DNA of 64,000 nt, taken from NCBI RefSeq assembly GCF_001436415.1, contig NZ_AYZB01000005.1, positions 92,039 through 156,038 on the forward strand, written 5' to 3'. This document shows positions 26,706 through 36,655 of this stretch, piece by piece. The DNA is from Latilactobacillus graminis DSM 20719. Lineage in GTDB: Bacteria; Bacillota; Bacilli; Lactobacillales; Lactobacillaceae. A program made the translations under genes and the position numbers. How positions within the stretch are numbered: the stretch's first letter is position 1; every line of letters begins with the position of its first letter. The notes under the pieces were generated by a model. It was not told the origin of the DNA and searched no databases. It worked only from the letters and a program-made list of their open reading frames with translations.

Positions 26706-27326
26706 ATGAGATATCAAAATGCAATTTGGGATTTTGATGGGACATTGTATGACACATATCCTGCTATGATGGCAGCCCTTGTCCAAGTGTATCGACAGCA
26801 TCAAGTGGCGGTTGACTCAAAACAGTTGTACCAGACGATTAAGCAGACATCGATTAAACGCGTCTTACAAGGACTTGCACAGCAAACTGAGATTGCGTTT
26901 GAACAGTTGGATCAAGAGTACCATCAACTGGAGCAAAAATTACAACAAGCACCGCAACCTTATCCAGGCGCAGCGACGATTTTGCAACAAGTGAGCTTAA
27001 ATGGACAAAATTTCTTGTTGACCCATCGGGATAGCGCCGCTGAACGGTTTCTAGCAGCCGACGGTTTAATCGATTACTTTACAGCGATTATCACTAGTCA
27101 GGCAGGTTTTGCTAGAAAACCGGCGCCTGATAGTTTAAATACGCTCTGTGAACAATACCAATTAGATAAAATTAAAACTGTGATGATTGGTGATCGAGAA
27201 CTCGATATCCAAGCAGGCATTAATGCGCAAGTAGCGACAGCCTATTTTGATATTGATCATTTACCAATTACGGTGCAACCAACGCTTACGATTACGCAGT
27301 TAGGGGCCTTAAAACCTTATTTTTAA
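26706..27326 (+). CDS. HAD-superfamily phosphatase (phosphoglycolate phosphatase-like)
   Basis: 206 residues. HAD motif I WDFDGTLYDT near the N-terminus (nucleophile and acid Asp), THRDS motif II near residue 110, Lys in ARKPAPD, and motif IV GDRELDIQAG near residue 165. The cap domain is of the helical C1 type. Substrate is not evident. AAGGAG (26687-26692) is 9-10 bases from TTG 26703 and 13 from ATG 26706, so TTG may be the true start, adding one residue. Ends in a perfect terminator. Confidence 0.88.
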   Translation: MRYQNAIWDFDGTLYDTYPAMMAALVQVYRQHQVAVDSKQLYQTIKQTSIKRVLQGLAQQTEIAFEQLDQEYHQLEQKLQQAPQPYPGAATILQQVSLNGQNFLLTHRDSAAERFLAADGLIDYFTAIITSQAGFARKPAPDSLNTLCEQYQLDKIKTVMIGDRELDIQAGINAQVATAYFDIDHLPITVQPTLTITQLGALKPYF

Positions 27327-27333
27327 ATTAAAA

Positions 27334-27366
27334 AAAGCGGTGTCGATCGATGATCGACACCGCTTT
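27334..27366. terminator. Bidirectional terminator
   Basis: Perfect 15-bp stem AAAGCGGTGTCGATC with its complement at 27352-27366, 3-base loop. It is shared by the HAD gene and the convergent DUF3397-like gene. Confidence 0.92.
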
Positions 27367-27371
27367 AATCA

Positions 27372-27722
27372 TCAAAGCAGACTAATAATTAAAAATGAAA
27401 CATACCATATTCCAGACATTACAAAGATAAAACGCCACCAACTATGTAAAAATTTATGTAGATAAAGGGCATGTTCGAAGTAAAAACGGGTGAGAATCCA
27501 AATAATCCCCCACAAGCAAATGGCCAAACTAAAAAACCAACCCGCTTTACGAAAAACGGGCAGACTTAGGTAAACAGCGCTGATTAATAACGGTATTGGC
27601 AATAAATCGACTAGTGGCAACCGATATTTGAATAAACGGCGGGCTAACCAATTTAATCCGTAACCAATGGCTAAACAGATTAACGGTAAGCTTGCAAATA
27701 AAAGCGTGGTTGTAAGTGGCAT
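27372..27722 (-). CDS. DUF3397-like membrane protein
   Basis: 116 residues with about four membrane segments, MPLTTTLLFASLPLICLAIGYG at the start. It resembles DUF3397 proteins (such as B. subtilis YllA), which neighbour mraZ in Firmicutes; this is recognition from memory plus synteny. I start at ATG 27722, a few bases after GAGGTGA; the GTG at 27731 lies inside that site. It points away from mraZ here. Confidence 0.75.
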   Translation of the reverse strand: MPLTTTLLFASLPLICLAIGYGLNWLARRLFKYRLPLVDLLPIPLLISAVYLSLPVFRKAGWFFSLAICLWGIIWILTRFYFEHALYLHKFLHSWWRFIFVMSGIWYVSFLIISLL

Positions 27723-27849
27723 TTGAATCACCTCGAAAGTTAATATCTCTATTGTACCGTCTTTGGGAAAAGATAAAAAGGACTGAGTTGCACTTTGAGG
27801 TAATTCGGTGTAAACTGCTGATAAGCAAAAAGTCTAGGTGGTGAAATAA

Positions 27850-27972
27850 TTGAAGAAGCAAACAAGTACGTTTAGTCGGATTACCAAAATTTTCGTTTGG
27901 GTTATGTTGATCGCCACAGTAGGCTCAGTTATTTTTGGTTCATTAGCGGCAACCGGTATTTTAAATTTCTAA
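27850..27972 (+). CDS. DUF4044-like 40-residue membrane protein
   Basis: A 40-codon gene starting with TTG 27850, 6 bases after AGGTGGTGA. The product begins LKKQTSTFSRITKIFVW and continues as one hydrophobic helix ending GSLAATGILNF. A short basic start plus one membrane helix fits DUF4044-type proteins encoded just before mraZ in lactobacilli (from memory). It is followed by two terminators in a row, so it is not part of the mraZ transcript. Confidence 0.75.
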   Translation: MKKQTSTFSRITKIFVWVMLIATVGSVIFGSLAATGILNF

Positions 27973-27986
27973 AATTAATTAAAAGT

Positions 27987-28020
27987 AGCGGCCGAGATAA
28001 AATTCTCGACCGCTTATTTT
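27987..28020 (+). terminator. First of two tandem terminators before the dcw cluster
   Basis: AGCGGCCGAGA pairs with TCTCGACCGCT, one C-A mismatch, followed by TTATTTTTT. It begins 14 bp after the 40-codon gene. Confidence 0.75.
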
Positions 28021-28059
28021 TTAGCGTGTAAACAGCACTTAAGGTTAAACCAACATACG

Positions 28060-28094
28060 AGCAGTCAATTGGATAAATAAATGACTGCTTTTTT
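28060..28094 (+). terminator. Second tandem terminator before the dcw cluster
   Basis: AGCAGTCA pairs with TGACTGCT across a 14-base loop, followed by TTTTTT. No gene lies between it and the previous terminator. Confidence 0.75.
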
Positions 28095-28175
28095 GAGTTA
28101 TAAAAGTGGAGGCCTGCTTCACTTTAAGTGGGGTTAGTTCTAAAATAATAAGATTTTGGTTTTTTTAGGCAAAAT

Positions 28176-28210
28176 GTGGTAGAAAGTGGGGGATTGTGGT
28201 AGACTAAAAT
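28176..28210 (+). promoter_or_regulatory. MraZ boxes and promoter of the dcw cluster
   Basis: Three direct repeats, GTGGTAGA (28176), GTGGGGGA (28186) and GTGGTAGA (28196), are spaced exactly 10 bp apart, matching the spacing of known MraZ sites before dcw clusters. TAAAAT at 28205-28210 is the likely -10 box; the boxes cover the -35 region, which suits autorepression by MraZ. Confidence 0.7.
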
Positions 28211-28240
28211 CAGTTAAGGTGGGTAAAGAGGTGAATTGTT

Positions 28241-28672
28241 ATGTTCATGGGTGAATTTCATCACACAATTGATACGAAGGGTCGGTTAATTATGCCGGCT
28301 AAATTTCGTGAATCATTGGGACCAGAATTTGTACTCACTCGTGGCATGGACAATTGTATTTTTGGGTACCCGCTCAGCGAATGGGAGCAATTGGAAGCGA
28401 AATTGAAGAAATTGCCCCTCGCAAAAAAAGACGCCCGCGCGTTCGTCCGTTTTTTCTACTCAGCGGCTGTCGAATGTTCTCCAGATAAGCAGGGCCGAGT
28501 AACGATTCCGACAACCCTTGCTAAACATGCCGATCTTGAAAAAGATTGTGTGTTAATTGGGGTTTCAAATCGGATCGAAATTTGGAGCCAGTCAAAATGG
28601 TTGCACTTTAGTGAAGAAGCTGAGGCAAATTTCGATGATATCGCAGAAAATATGTTAGATTTTGATCTTTAG
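28241..28672 (+). CDS. mraZ: Transcriptional regulator MraZ
   Basis: 143 residues with two SpoVT-AbrB-like repeats: [23 protein letters not shown] near the start and [19 protein letters not shown] near residue 83. It forms ring oligomers that bind repeats in its own promoter and controls the dcw cluster. AGAGGTGA site before the ATG. First gene of the cluster; rsmH follows after 15 bp. Confidence 0.96.
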   Translation: MFMGEFHHTIDTKGRLIMPAKFRESLGPEFVLTRGMDNCIFGYPLSEWEQLEAKLKKLPLAKKDARAFVRFFYSAAVECSPDKQGRVTIPTTLAKHADLEKDCVLIGVSNRIEIWSQSKWLHFSEEAEANFDDIAENMLDFDL

Positions 28673-28687
28673 AAGGATGGTAAGTAG

Positions 28688-29644
28688 ATGACAGAGACAT
28701 TTAAACATCAAAGTGTTCTATTGAAAGAAACGGTTGATGCCTTGAATGTGCAACCTGATGGTGTTTATGTAGACGCAACGTTGGGTGGTGGGGGCCATAG
28801 TGAATATTTGTTATCGCAGTTGACCACTGGCCATCTTTACTCGTTTGATCAAGATGATCACGCTTTAGCCAGCAGTAAACAGCGGTTGGCACAATATGCC
28901 GAGGCTGGGCAAGTGACCTTCATTAAGAGTAATTTTCGTTATTTAAAAGCCGCACTTGCAGAACATGGTGTTACTAAGATTGACGGTATTTTATATGATT
29001 TAGGGGTTTCTTCACCACAGTTCGACGATGCGCAACGCGGGTTTAGTTATAAAAAAGAAGCGCCACTTGATATGCGAATGGATCAAGGGGCAGCCTTGAG
29101 TGCCTATAATGTTGTTAACGAGTGGACTTATCAACAATTAATTAAGATATTTTTTCGCTATGGCGAAGAAAAATTTTCTAAGCAAGTTGCTCGTAAAATT
29201 GAACAACAGCGTATAATTGCACCGATTGAAACGACCATTGAGTTAGCTGATTTGATTAAATCAGCGATCCCAGCTCCGGCAAGGCGAAAGGGTGGTCATC
29301 CGGCTAAGCGGATTTTCCAAGCAATTCGGATTGCAGTTAACGATGAACTAGGTGCAATTGAAGATTCTTTAGAACAAGCAATTCCATTAATTAAGATTGG
29401 TGGTCGGATTAGCGTTATTACGTTCCAATCTCTTGAAGATCGACTGGTTAAGACGATGTTTAAAGAACAAGCAACGCTACCAGATTTACCGAAGGGACTG
29501 CCAATTTTACCAGAAAAACAACAAACGGTATTAAAACTAGTGAATCGTAAACCGATTTTACCGACGGACGATGAGCTAGAAGTGAATCACCGCGCGCATA
29601 GCGCTAAACTACGAGTTGCGGAAAAACAAAAAGAAACTGACTAG
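28688..29644 (+). CDS. rsmH: 16S rRNA (cytosine-1402-N4)-methyltransferase RsmH (MraW)
   Basis: 318 residues. SAM motif [15 protein letters not shown] near residue 30, then [21 protein letters not shown] near residue 100 and [18 protein letters not shown] near residue 205, all hallmarks of RsmH. Methylates C1402 in the ribosomal P site. AGAAGGA of the next gene overlaps its stop. Confidence 0.97.
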   Translation: MTETFKHQSVLLKETVDALNVQPDGVYVDATLGGGGHSEYLLSQLTTGHLYSFDQDDHALASSKQRLAQYAEAGQVTFIKSNFRYLKAALAEHGVTKIDGILYDLGVSSPQFDDAQRGFSYKKEAPLDMRMDQGAALSAYNVVNEWTYQQLIKIFFRYGEEKFSKQVARKIEQQRIIAPIETTIELADLIKSAIPAPARRKGGHPAKRIFQAIRIAVNDELGAIEDSLEQAIPLIKIGGRISVITFQSLEDRLVKTMFKEQATLPDLPKGLPILPEKQQTVLKLVNRKPILPTDDELEVNHRAHSAKLRVAEKQKETD

Positions 29645-29655
29645 AAGGATTGATG

Positions 29656-30030
29656 ATGATGGTAACTAACACGGCACGTCAATTAGAAACACCAGTAGCA
29701 CCGCTAGAAACGCAATCAACTATACATAAACACGCGGTTATCAGCCAGTCTAAAAAAGTGGCTTTTTCAGCTGTTGAAAAATTAGTGGCATCGATAATTG
29801 GGATTGTTTTTTTTGCAATGCTAGTTAGCTTATTAACAACGAAAATTGCCGTAGTTAACGCACAGCGTGGTCTAGAAAGCACGACTCAAAAGATGACTCA
29901 AGTGAGCGCTAACAACAATGATTTAAAACAAGAAATTGGTGAATTAACCAGTTCTGATCGGCTCAATGCCTTTGCCCAAAAACATGACCTTAAATTAAAT
30001 GAAAATAATATTCGGAACGTGTCTAAATGA
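29656..30030 (+). CDS. ftsL: Cell division protein FtsL
   Basis: A 124-residue bitopic protein: cytoplasmic N-terminus, one membrane helix at about residues 45-65 (LVASIIGIVFFAMLVSLLTT), then an extracytoplasmic coiled coil (LESTTQKMTQVSANNNDLKQEIGEL). It links DivIB and DivIC to the division transpeptidase. ATG triplets at 29653, 29656 and 29659 are all in frame; I take 29656, 6 bases after AAGGA, with an uncertainty of one codon. It overlaps the PBP gene by 4 bp. Confidence 0.9.
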   Translation: MMVTNTARQLETPVAPLETQSTIHKHAVISQSKKVAFSAVEKLVASIIGIVFFAMLVSLLTTKIAVVNAQRGLESTTQKMTQVSANNNDLKQEIGELTSSDRLNAFAQKHDLKLNENNIRNVSK

Positions 30031-32159
30031 AATCAGTTAAGATACGTAAGAGTCCACGGCGGAATCGACGCGTTTTTGGCAGACTTTTATTGCTAATTAT
30101 CGCGGCGATTTTTCTAGTTTTCGCCGGCCGCTTTGCTTATATCGCTGTTACTGGGCATATTGCAGGGGTGAATTTAACGAAACGGTCACAGAAAAAATAT
30201 AAGGCGGATGCAGTGATTCATGCACAGCGGGGAACGATTTATGATTCTTTAGGCAATGTTTTAGCACAGGATATCAATGCTTATTCTGTCTATGCGGTGT
30301 TGAGTCATGATTACGTTGGCCCGAATAAAAAGCCGTTATATGTTACTGATAAGAAAAAAACGGCTAAAGTGCTTAGCCACTATCTACCATTGAGTGCAGC
30401 TAAGATTTATCAACAACTAACACCAGCTAATCGCGCTGCTTATCAAGTTGAGTTTGGTGGTGCAGGGCAAAACCTATCACTGAGCATTAAACGTAAAATT
30501 GAAAAGGAACATTTAACGGGTATTTATTTCAACGAGTCGCCAACGCGCTTGTATCCCAATGGAACTTTTGCTTCGCACGTAATTGGTATTGCACAAGCGC
30601 CTAAAGGTAAAGAATCGAATAATCAAGGATTAGTCGGCGTGATGGGAATTGAAAAATATTTCAATAAACAACTGGCTGGTCAAGACGGCTACCGAAATTT
30701 TGCCCGTGATTCTTATGGTTATGCAATTAATCAAAAGCAAAGTAAAGTTAAGACCGCAAAAAATGGGCAAGATGTATACTTGACATTAGATTCTCGGCTA
30801 CAATCATACTTAGAAAGCCTACTAACGGATGTCAATAAAAAATATCAGCCCAAGAGTATGAATGCAGTCTTAATGAATGCGAAAACCGGTGAGATTTTGG
30901 CTGCATCGCAGCGACCAACTTTTAATGCTAGTACCAAAAAAGGAATTGATAGTATTTGGCGCGACACTTTAGTTGAGGATGGCTATGAGCCAGGCTCTGT
31001 TTTAAAAATTGCGACACTTGCAGCAGCAATTGATTCAGGTCACTATAATCCCAATCAGTACTATCAATCGGGCTCGATTGAAGTTGGTGATAAGAAGATT
31101 AGTGATTGGCAGACTAGTGGGTGGGGTATGATTCCACTCAGCCAAGCATTTGCACGATCAAGTAATGTTGGGATGGTTAAGCTCGAACAAACAATGGGAC
31201 CTAAAGTATGGCAGGAATATATCCGGAAATTTGGTTTCTTAAAACCAACTGGCATTAAATTACCTGGTGAAACAGCAGGAACCCTACAATATGATCGTCC
31301 ACTTGATCAAGCTACGACATCGTTTGGTCAAGGGATTAATGTAAACGTGATGCAGATGCTCCAAATGACCAGTGCGATTGCCAATAATGGCACAATGATT
31401 AAGCCACAGATTTTATCCGGTATTAATCAAGATCATCAATTAAAACCAATTAAGGCTGGAAAGCCAATTAAAACAAGTACGGCAAAATCCGTGCTCCAAA
31501 ATATGGAAGATGTTGTTTATCAAGATTATGGAACGGGACAGGTTTATCAGATTCCGGGTTATCGAGTAGCGGCTAAAACAGGAACCGCCCAAATTACCGA
31601 CCCTAATGGTGGCTATTTAACCGGGACTAGTAATTATATTTTCTCAGTGGCCGGGATTGCGCCAGCTGATAACCCCCAGTATATTTTATATGTGACGCTG
31701 AAACAGCCACAGAATATGACTGACAGTGCTGAGAATATTTTGGCACAGATATTTAATCCGATGATGAAACGGGCGTTGGAATATACTAAAAAAGCTGAGA
31801 AAGATCCGCAACAACAAGTTAAGGTGACCTCAGTCATCAGTGAATCAACGACAAGCGCACAAAAAAAATTAACAAGTTTGGGCTTGCAGACAGCATTGGT
31901 GGGCAGTGGCAATTTAGTGGTTCAACAGCTCCCCAAGGCCGGTAGTATTATTTTACCGAACCAACGGGTAATTCTAATGACTAACGGGGCAATGACCATG
32001 CCGGATGTCACCGGTTGGTCGAAAAATGATCTCTTGAAGCTTGCCCAATTGACAGGCATTGAAATCGAGATTAAAGGTAGCGGTTATGCGTATCATCAGA
32101 GTCTAGCAGCTAATGGATTGTTAGACGGTGTTAAAAATATTAAAGTACAATTAAAATAG
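30027..32159 (+). CDS. ftsI: Division transpeptidase (class B PBP with PASTA domains, Pbp2x type)
   Basis: 710 residues. N-terminal membrane anchor (about 17-40), PBP dimerisation domain, and transpeptidase domain with the active-site Ser in EPGSVLK (about residue 324), the SSN motif in RSSNVGM (about 382) and KTGTAQ (about 520). Two C-terminal PASTA repeats follow from about residue 595. It crosslinks septal peptidoglycan. In streptococci the ortholog at this position is Pbp2x. It overlaps ftsL and is followed by mraY. Confidence 0.95.
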   Translation: MKSVKIRKSPRRNRRVFGRLLLLIIAAIFLVFAGRFAYIAVTGHIAGVNLTKRSQKKYKADAVIHAQRGTIYDSLGNVLAQDINAYSVYAVLSHDYVGPNKKPLYVTDKKKTAKVLSHYLPLSAAKIYQQLTPANRAAYQVEFGGAGQNLSLSIKRKIEKEHLTGIYFNESPTRLYPNGTFASHVIGIAQAPKGKESNNQGLVGVMGIEKYFNKQLAGQDGYRNFARDSYGYAINQKQSKVKTAKNGQDVYLTLDSRLQSYLESLLTDVNKKYQPKSMNAVLMNAKTGEILAASQRPTFNASTKKGIDSIWRDTLVEDGYEPGSVLKIATLAAAIDSGHYNPNQYYQSGSIEVGDKKISDWQTSGWGMIPLSQAFARSSNVGMVKLEQTMGPKVWQEYIRKFGFLKPTGIKLPGETAGTLQYDRPLDQATTSFGQGINVNVMQMLQMTSAIANNGTMIKPQILSGINQDHQLKPIKAGKPIKTSTAKSVLQNMEDVVYQDYGTGQVYQIPGYRVAAKTGTAQITDPNGGYLTGTSNYIFSVAGIAPADNPQYILYVTLKQPQNMTDSAENILAQIFNPMMKRALEYTKKAEKDPQQQVKVTSVISESTTSAQKKLTSLGLQTALVGSGNLVVQQLPKAGSIILPNQRVILMTNGAMTMPDVTGWSKNDLLKLAQLTGIEIEIKGSGYAYHQSLAANGLLDGVKNIKVQLK

Positions 32160-32185
32160 TAAGATCGATTAAAGGAGTTTATGAA

Positions 32186-33148
32186 ATGGTAGCTGGTCAA
32201 TTTTTAGTCCCATTAATGAGTGGTTTTGTAATAACGGTGATTTTTATGCCGCTTTTTATTGGTTATTTACGGTTAAAAAAAGAAGGACAAACAATTCGCG
32301 AAGAAGGGCCTAAGTGGCACGCTAAAAAAAATGGCACGCCAACCATGGGGGGACTCTTGTTCATTATTGCCGCGGTTGTTTCAAGTATCTGGGTAGGATT
32401 ATTCTTAAAAAAATTAACAAATAGTTTATTAATTACCTTATTTATTCTTGTTTTATATGGGATGCTTGGCTTCGCAGATGATTTCATTAAGGTTTTCCAT
32501 AAGCAAAATTTAGGCTTACGGGCTTGGCAAAAATTATGTGGTCAGATTATTGGCGGAATTGTTTTCTTGATTGTTTATTTTCATGAAGGCTTTAGTAGGG
32601 CCCTCGAGATTCCAGTGCTTGGGACTATTTCAAGTCAATGGTTTTTTTCTTTATTCGTCTTAGTATGGTTAGTTGGGTTTTCAAATGCTGTTAACTTAAC
32701 TGACGGGATTGATGGCTTAGTTGCCGGATTAGCAACGATTTCATTTGTAACTTACACGATTATTGCTTTGCGTCAAAATCAAGTCGATGTTGCAATCTTT
32801 GGTCTAAGCATAATTGGTGGCCTACTCGGTTTTTTAATCTTTAATAAAAAACCGGCGCAAATCTTCATGGGGGATGTCGGGTCACTTGCATTAGGTGGTG
32901 CTTTGGCAGCTATGTCGATCTTATTACACCGGGAATTTTCACTACTATTAGTCGGATTAGTGTATGTCATCGAAACGGCAAGTGTGATGTTACAAGTTGC
33001 TTCATTCAAACTATTTCATAAGCGGATTTTTAAGATGAGTCCCATTCATCATCACTTTGAAATGTCAGGGTGGAGTGAATGGCGGATTGATATCAGCTTC
33101 TGGGTATTTGGTATCATCTGTTCCACAATTTATCTGTTAATTTTTTAG
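32186..33148 (+). CDS. mraY: Phospho-MurNAc-pentapeptide transferase MraY
   Basis: A 320-residue multi-spanning enzyme that makes lipid I. Seen: ADDFIKVF near residue 95, NLTDGIDGL near residue 170, [11 protein letters not shown] near residue 228 and the SPIHHHFE motif near residue 290, which form the active site. AAAGGAGT precedes ATG 32186. Confidence 0.97.
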   Translation: MVAGQFLVPLMSGFVITVIFMPLFIGYLRLKKEGQTIREEGPKWHAKKNGTPTMGGLLFIIAAVVSSIWVGLFLKKLTNSLLITLFILVLYGMLGFADDFIKVFHKQNLGLRAWQKLCGQIIGGIVFLIVYFHEGFSRALEIPVLGTISSQWFFSLFVLVWLVGFSNAVNLTDGIDGLVAGLATISFVTYTIIALRQNQVDVAIFGLSIIGGLLGFLIFNKKPAQIFMGDVGSLALGGALAAMSILLHREFSLLLVGLVYVIETASVMLQVASFKLFHKRIFKMSPIHHHFEMSGWSEWRIDISFWVFGIICSTIYLLIF

Positions 33149-33164
33149 AAGAGGGCGAATTTAA

Positions 33165-34532
33165 ATGAAGGCCAACACAAAGTATCAAAATCAGACAGTT
33201 TTAGTTTTAGGATTAGGTAAAAGTGGTTTTAATGCCGCGCGATTATTATTGAAATTAGGGGCGAAGGTCACTGTTAACGACGATCAAGAACAAGGTGATA
33301 ACCCGCAGGTGGGACAGTTACGAGAGCTAGGGGCGACTGTAATTACTGGTTCCCACCCGCTGTCGTTATTTGATCAGGATGAGTTTGCCTATTTATTTAA
33401 GAATCCAGGTATTCGTTATGATAATCCAATGGTTGAAGCGGCGATTGCGCGTGATATTCCGGTTTTAACAGAACCAGAACTAGCCTATGAAGTTTCTGAA
33501 TCACCTTGGGTAAGTGTCACCGGTTCAAACGGTAAAACCACGACAACGACGTTAATTACGTTGATGCTAAATGAAAATCGCCAACAAGGACAGGCCTATG
33601 CGGCTGGCAACATCGGAAATCCGCTGAGTGCAGTCGTCCAAAAAGCAACGTCCCATGATGTGATGGTGACAGAATTATCGAGTTTTCAATTATTAGGAAT
33701 TACGACAGTTAAACCGAAAGTAGCCGTTTTAACGAATATTTATGAAGCACATTTGGACTATCATGGCTCGCGAGCTAATTATGTGGCTGCTAAGATGCGC
33801 CTAGTGCAAAAGCAAACTGCTGACGATTTTTTCGTTGTAAACTGGGATTTACCTGAATTACGCGAATTGAGTCACCAAACAAAAGCGAAAGTTGTTCCGT
33901 TTTCACGTTTGGGTAACTCTGAAGCGGGGGCCTATGTTAAAGATGGACAACTGTGGTTTCAACAAGACATGATTATGCCAGTTGCCGATATTAAAGTGCC
34001 TGGCAATCACAATATTGAAAATGCCTTAGCGGCGATAGCGGCAGCAAAATTAATGGGTCAATCAAATGCAGCGATAGTGTCAGTTTTAACCACCTTTACT
34101 GGGGTTAAACATCGCATGCAATTTGTGACCAGTTACCAAGGGCGGCGCTTTTATAATGATTCGAAAGCCACCAATATGGAAGCTACAGAGGTCGCATTGA
34201 AGAGTTTTAAACAACCAATCGTATTACTTGCCGGTGGCCTTGATCGTGGATTCACGTTTGAACCGCTCTTACCACTTTTAAAAGAGCATGTGAAGGCGAT
34301 TATCCTCTATGGTGAAACGAAACAATTACTAGCACAAACAGCTCGTGAAGCCAGGATTCCAGTCATCAAAATTGTTGATCAATTAACTGATGCAGTTCCG
34401 GCAGCATATGCGGCAAGTGCTTCAGGAGATGTGATCTTGCTATCACCAGCATGTGCAAGCTGGGATCAGTTTAAGACGTTTGAAGAGCGTGGCGATGTCT
34501 TTATTAAAGCTGTCCAACAAATTACAGAGTAA
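33165..34532 (+). CDS. murD: UDP-N-acetylmuramoylalanine--D-glutamate ligase MurD
   Basis: A 455-residue Mur ligase adding D-Glu. VLGLGKSGFNAARLL near residue 15 is the UDP-substrate fold, VTGSNGKTTTTTL near residue 118 the ATP loop, and HRMQFV with FYNDSKATN near residue 320 are MurD-type motifs. It is followed by murG after 14 bp. Confidence 0.97.
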   Translation: MKANTKYQNQTVLVLGLGKSGFNAARLLLKLGAKVTVNDDQEQGDNPQVGQLRELGATVITGSHPLSLFDQDEFAYLFKNPGIRYDNPMVEAAIARDIPVLTEPELAYEVSESPWVSVTGSNGKTTTTTLITLMLNENRQQGQAYAAGNIGNPLSAVVQKATSHDVMVTELSSFQLLGITTVKPKVAVLTNIYEAHLDYHGSRANYVAAKMRLVQKQTADDFFVVNWDLPELRELSHQTKAKVVPFSRLGNSEAGAYVKDGQLWFQQDMIMPVADIKVPGNHNIENALAAIAAAKLMGQSNAAIVSVLTTFTGVKHRMQFVTSYQGRRFYNDSKATNMEATEVALKSFKQPIVLLAGGLDRGFTFEPLLPLLKEHVKAIILYGETKQLLAQTAREARIPVIKIVDQLTDAVPAAYAASASGDVILLSPACASWDQFKTFEERGDVFIKAVQQITE

Positions 34533-34546
34533 TTGGAGATTCTAAA

Positions 34547-35647
34547 ATGAGAGTAATGATATCTGGTGGAGGGACGGGTGGTCACATTTACCCAGCCTTA
34601 GCCTTAATTGAACGTATGCAGCAACGTGGTTTATTGGATGCAGTTTTATACGTGGGCACCAAGCGCGGGTTAGAGAGCAAAATTGTGCCTGAGCAAGGGA
34701 TTGACTTTAAAACGTTGGAAATTCAAGGCTTTAAACGGTCAATGAACATAAGCGGATTTCAAACGAATCTTAAAACAATTCGTCTCTTTTTACATAGTGT
34801 TAAAGAGGCAAAATCAATGATTAAAACCTTTAAACCTGATATTGTGGTGGGGACTGGTGGGTACGTTTCTGGTGCGTTATTATATGCAGCCAGTCGTTTA
34901 AAAGTACCAACGTTGATTCACGAACAAAACTCAGCAGCGGGCGTTACCAATCGATTCTTGGCACGCTTCGTTGATAAAGTCGCGATTTCATTTGAATCAG
35001 TCAGTGATCAATTTCCAATGCATAAGATTGTTTTGACGGGGAACCCGCGTGCGCAACAAGTTGCCGGTATGTTGCCTAATGAACGCTTGCATGAATTTGG
35101 ACTTAAGCCTGACAGTCCGACGGTTTTGGTGTTTGGTGGGAGCCGTGGCGCACCGAGCATCAATCAGGCTTTTATTGACGCAGTGCCTGCTTTTAATACC
35201 CGTGATTATCAAGTGTTATTTGTCTCTGGACGGGTGCATTTCGATGATGTACAAGCCCAACTCAAGACAATGACCGTTAACGATAATTTAGCGGTGGTTC
35301 CATATATCAGTAATATGCCTGAAATTCTACCCGATTTGAAGGCAATTGTAGGGCGAGCCGGGGCTACAAGTTTGGCTGAAATCACAGCCCTCGGAATTCC
35401 GTCGATTTTAATTCCAAGTCCTTATGTGACTAATAATCATCAAACGAAAAATGCTGAAAGTCTCGTTAAAGATGACGCAGCAATTTTAATTCCCGAGACA
35501 CAATTGACTGGTGCTAAGTTAGTGCAGTCGTTAGATTCACTGTTGGCAACCCCGGATAGTCAGCAAGCAATGGCTAAAGCGGCTAAGAAAATCGGAATTC
35601 CAGATGCTGCAGATCGTGTAATTGAAGTTATTAATAGTATCATTTAG
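34547..35647 (+). CDS. murG: UDP-GlcNAc:lipid I glycosyltransferase MurG
   Basis: A 366-residue GT28 enzyme making lipid II at the inner membrane face. N-terminal GGGTGGHIYPALAL, then VGTGGYVSGALL near residue 103, HEQNSAAGVTNR near residue 125 and VGRAGATSLAEI near residue 268. The divIB ribosome site follows its stop directly. Confidence 0.97.
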   Translation: MRVMISGGGTGGHIYPALALIERMQQRGLLDAVLYVGTKRGLESKIVPEQGIDFKTLEIQGFKRSMNISGFQTNLKTIRLFLHSVKEAKSMIKTFKPDIVVGTGGYVSGALLYAASRLKVPTLIHEQNSAAGVTNRFLARFVDKVAISFESVSDQFPMHKIVLTGNPRAQQVAGMLPNERLHEFGLKPDSPTVLVFGGSRGAPSINQAFIDAVPAFNTRDYQVLFVSGRVHFDDVQAQLKTMTVNDNLAVVPYISNMPEILPDLKAIVGRAGATSLAEITALGIPSILIPSPYVTNNHQTKNAESLVKDDAAILIPETQLTGAKLVQSLDSLLATPDSQQAMAKAAKKIGIPDAADRVIEVINSII

Positions 35648-35666
35648 AAAAAAAGGGGCGGATGAC

Positions 35667-36542
35667 TTGAAGAAAAAAACAACTAAAAATGGGTCGCACG
35701 ATCCGCTCCAGCTTCTAACGGTTTGGCGAACTTACCAATTGAAACGATGGAAGAAACAGCGCCGACAACGTCTAACACCAGGCCGACCAACAATTAGTGA
35801 TCGACTACCGCGTTTAAAAGCACAACGGACAGCTAAGACGAAGTGGCGGTTGATCAGCTTATTGATCATTTTTACAGTGGGCGCTTGTGTTTCAATGTAC
35901 TTTATAGCACCGATCAGCGACATTCAACAAATGACCGTCAAGGGCACCAAATCGGTTCCTGAGCAACAGGTGATTAACGCTAGTGGAATTCAAATTGGTG
36001 ATAATGCCCTTGTACAAATATGGCGTGCGCCAACGACTGCCTCACAAATTCACAAACGACTGCCAAAAGTTAAACGGGTAAACGTGGGGTTAACACATTT
36101 TAATCAACTGACATTCACAGTGACTGAATATCCGACGGTGGGCTATCTTGTCAGACACCGTCAATATTATCCGATTCTAGAAAACGGGACTATTTTAACT
36201 ACAAAGATGGCCCAGTCACTGGGAAACAGCCCTGTTTATAGTCAATTTAAAAACGATGCTTTTTTGAAACAAGGACTAAAATTATATCAGGCTTTTCCCA
36301 AAAGTGTGCAAAGTGCTGTTTCAGAGATTCGCTTAACTGCTAAACATCATAATCCTTACCAAGTACATTTATATATGAATGATGGCAATGAGATTGTTGG
36401 TGATTTGCGGACACTTGCCAAAAAAATTAAATATTATCCAACCCTTGCCAAACAAATGGGGGGCAAAGGTCGAATTGACCTCGAAGTTGGCGCTTACGCT
36501 AAATTATTTGATAATTCAAAAGAAAACTCACTCAAAAAATAG
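35667..36542 (+). CDS. divIB: Cell division protein DivIB/FtsQ
   Basis: 291 residues: a long basic cytoplasmic tail (about 1-55), one membrane helix (WRLISLLIIFTVGACVSMYFI), then a POTRA domain starting ISDIQQMTVKGTKSVPEQQV and the beta domain. Acts with FtsL and DivIC at the septum. I choose TTG 35667, about 8 bases after AAAAGGGG. ATG 35662 is in another frame, and the ATG at 35622 lies inside murG without a ribosome site. Confidence 0.93.
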   Translation: MKKKTTKNGSHDPLQLLTVWRTYQLKRWKKQRRQRLTPGRPTISDRLPRLKAQRTAKTKWRLISLLIIFTVGACVSMYFIAPISDIQQMTVKGTKSVPEQQVINASGIQIGDNALVQIWRAPTTASQIHKRLPKVKRVNVGLTHFNQLTFTVTEYPTVGYLVRHRQYYPILENGTILTTKMAQSLGNSPVYSQFKNDAFLKQGLKLYQAFPKSVQSAVSEIRLTAKHHNPYQVHLYMNDGNEIVGDLRTLAKKIKYYPTLAKQMGGKGRIDLEVGAYAKLFDNSKENSLKK

Positions 36543-36655
36543 TTAACAGTATTCAAAAAGATGGGATTGGCTTTCTAAATCTAGTCGAAATGTGGTACTA
36601 TTTAGAATAGGAATCATTTTATTCTAATTGAATGTAAGGAGGTTCCACTCACTTA

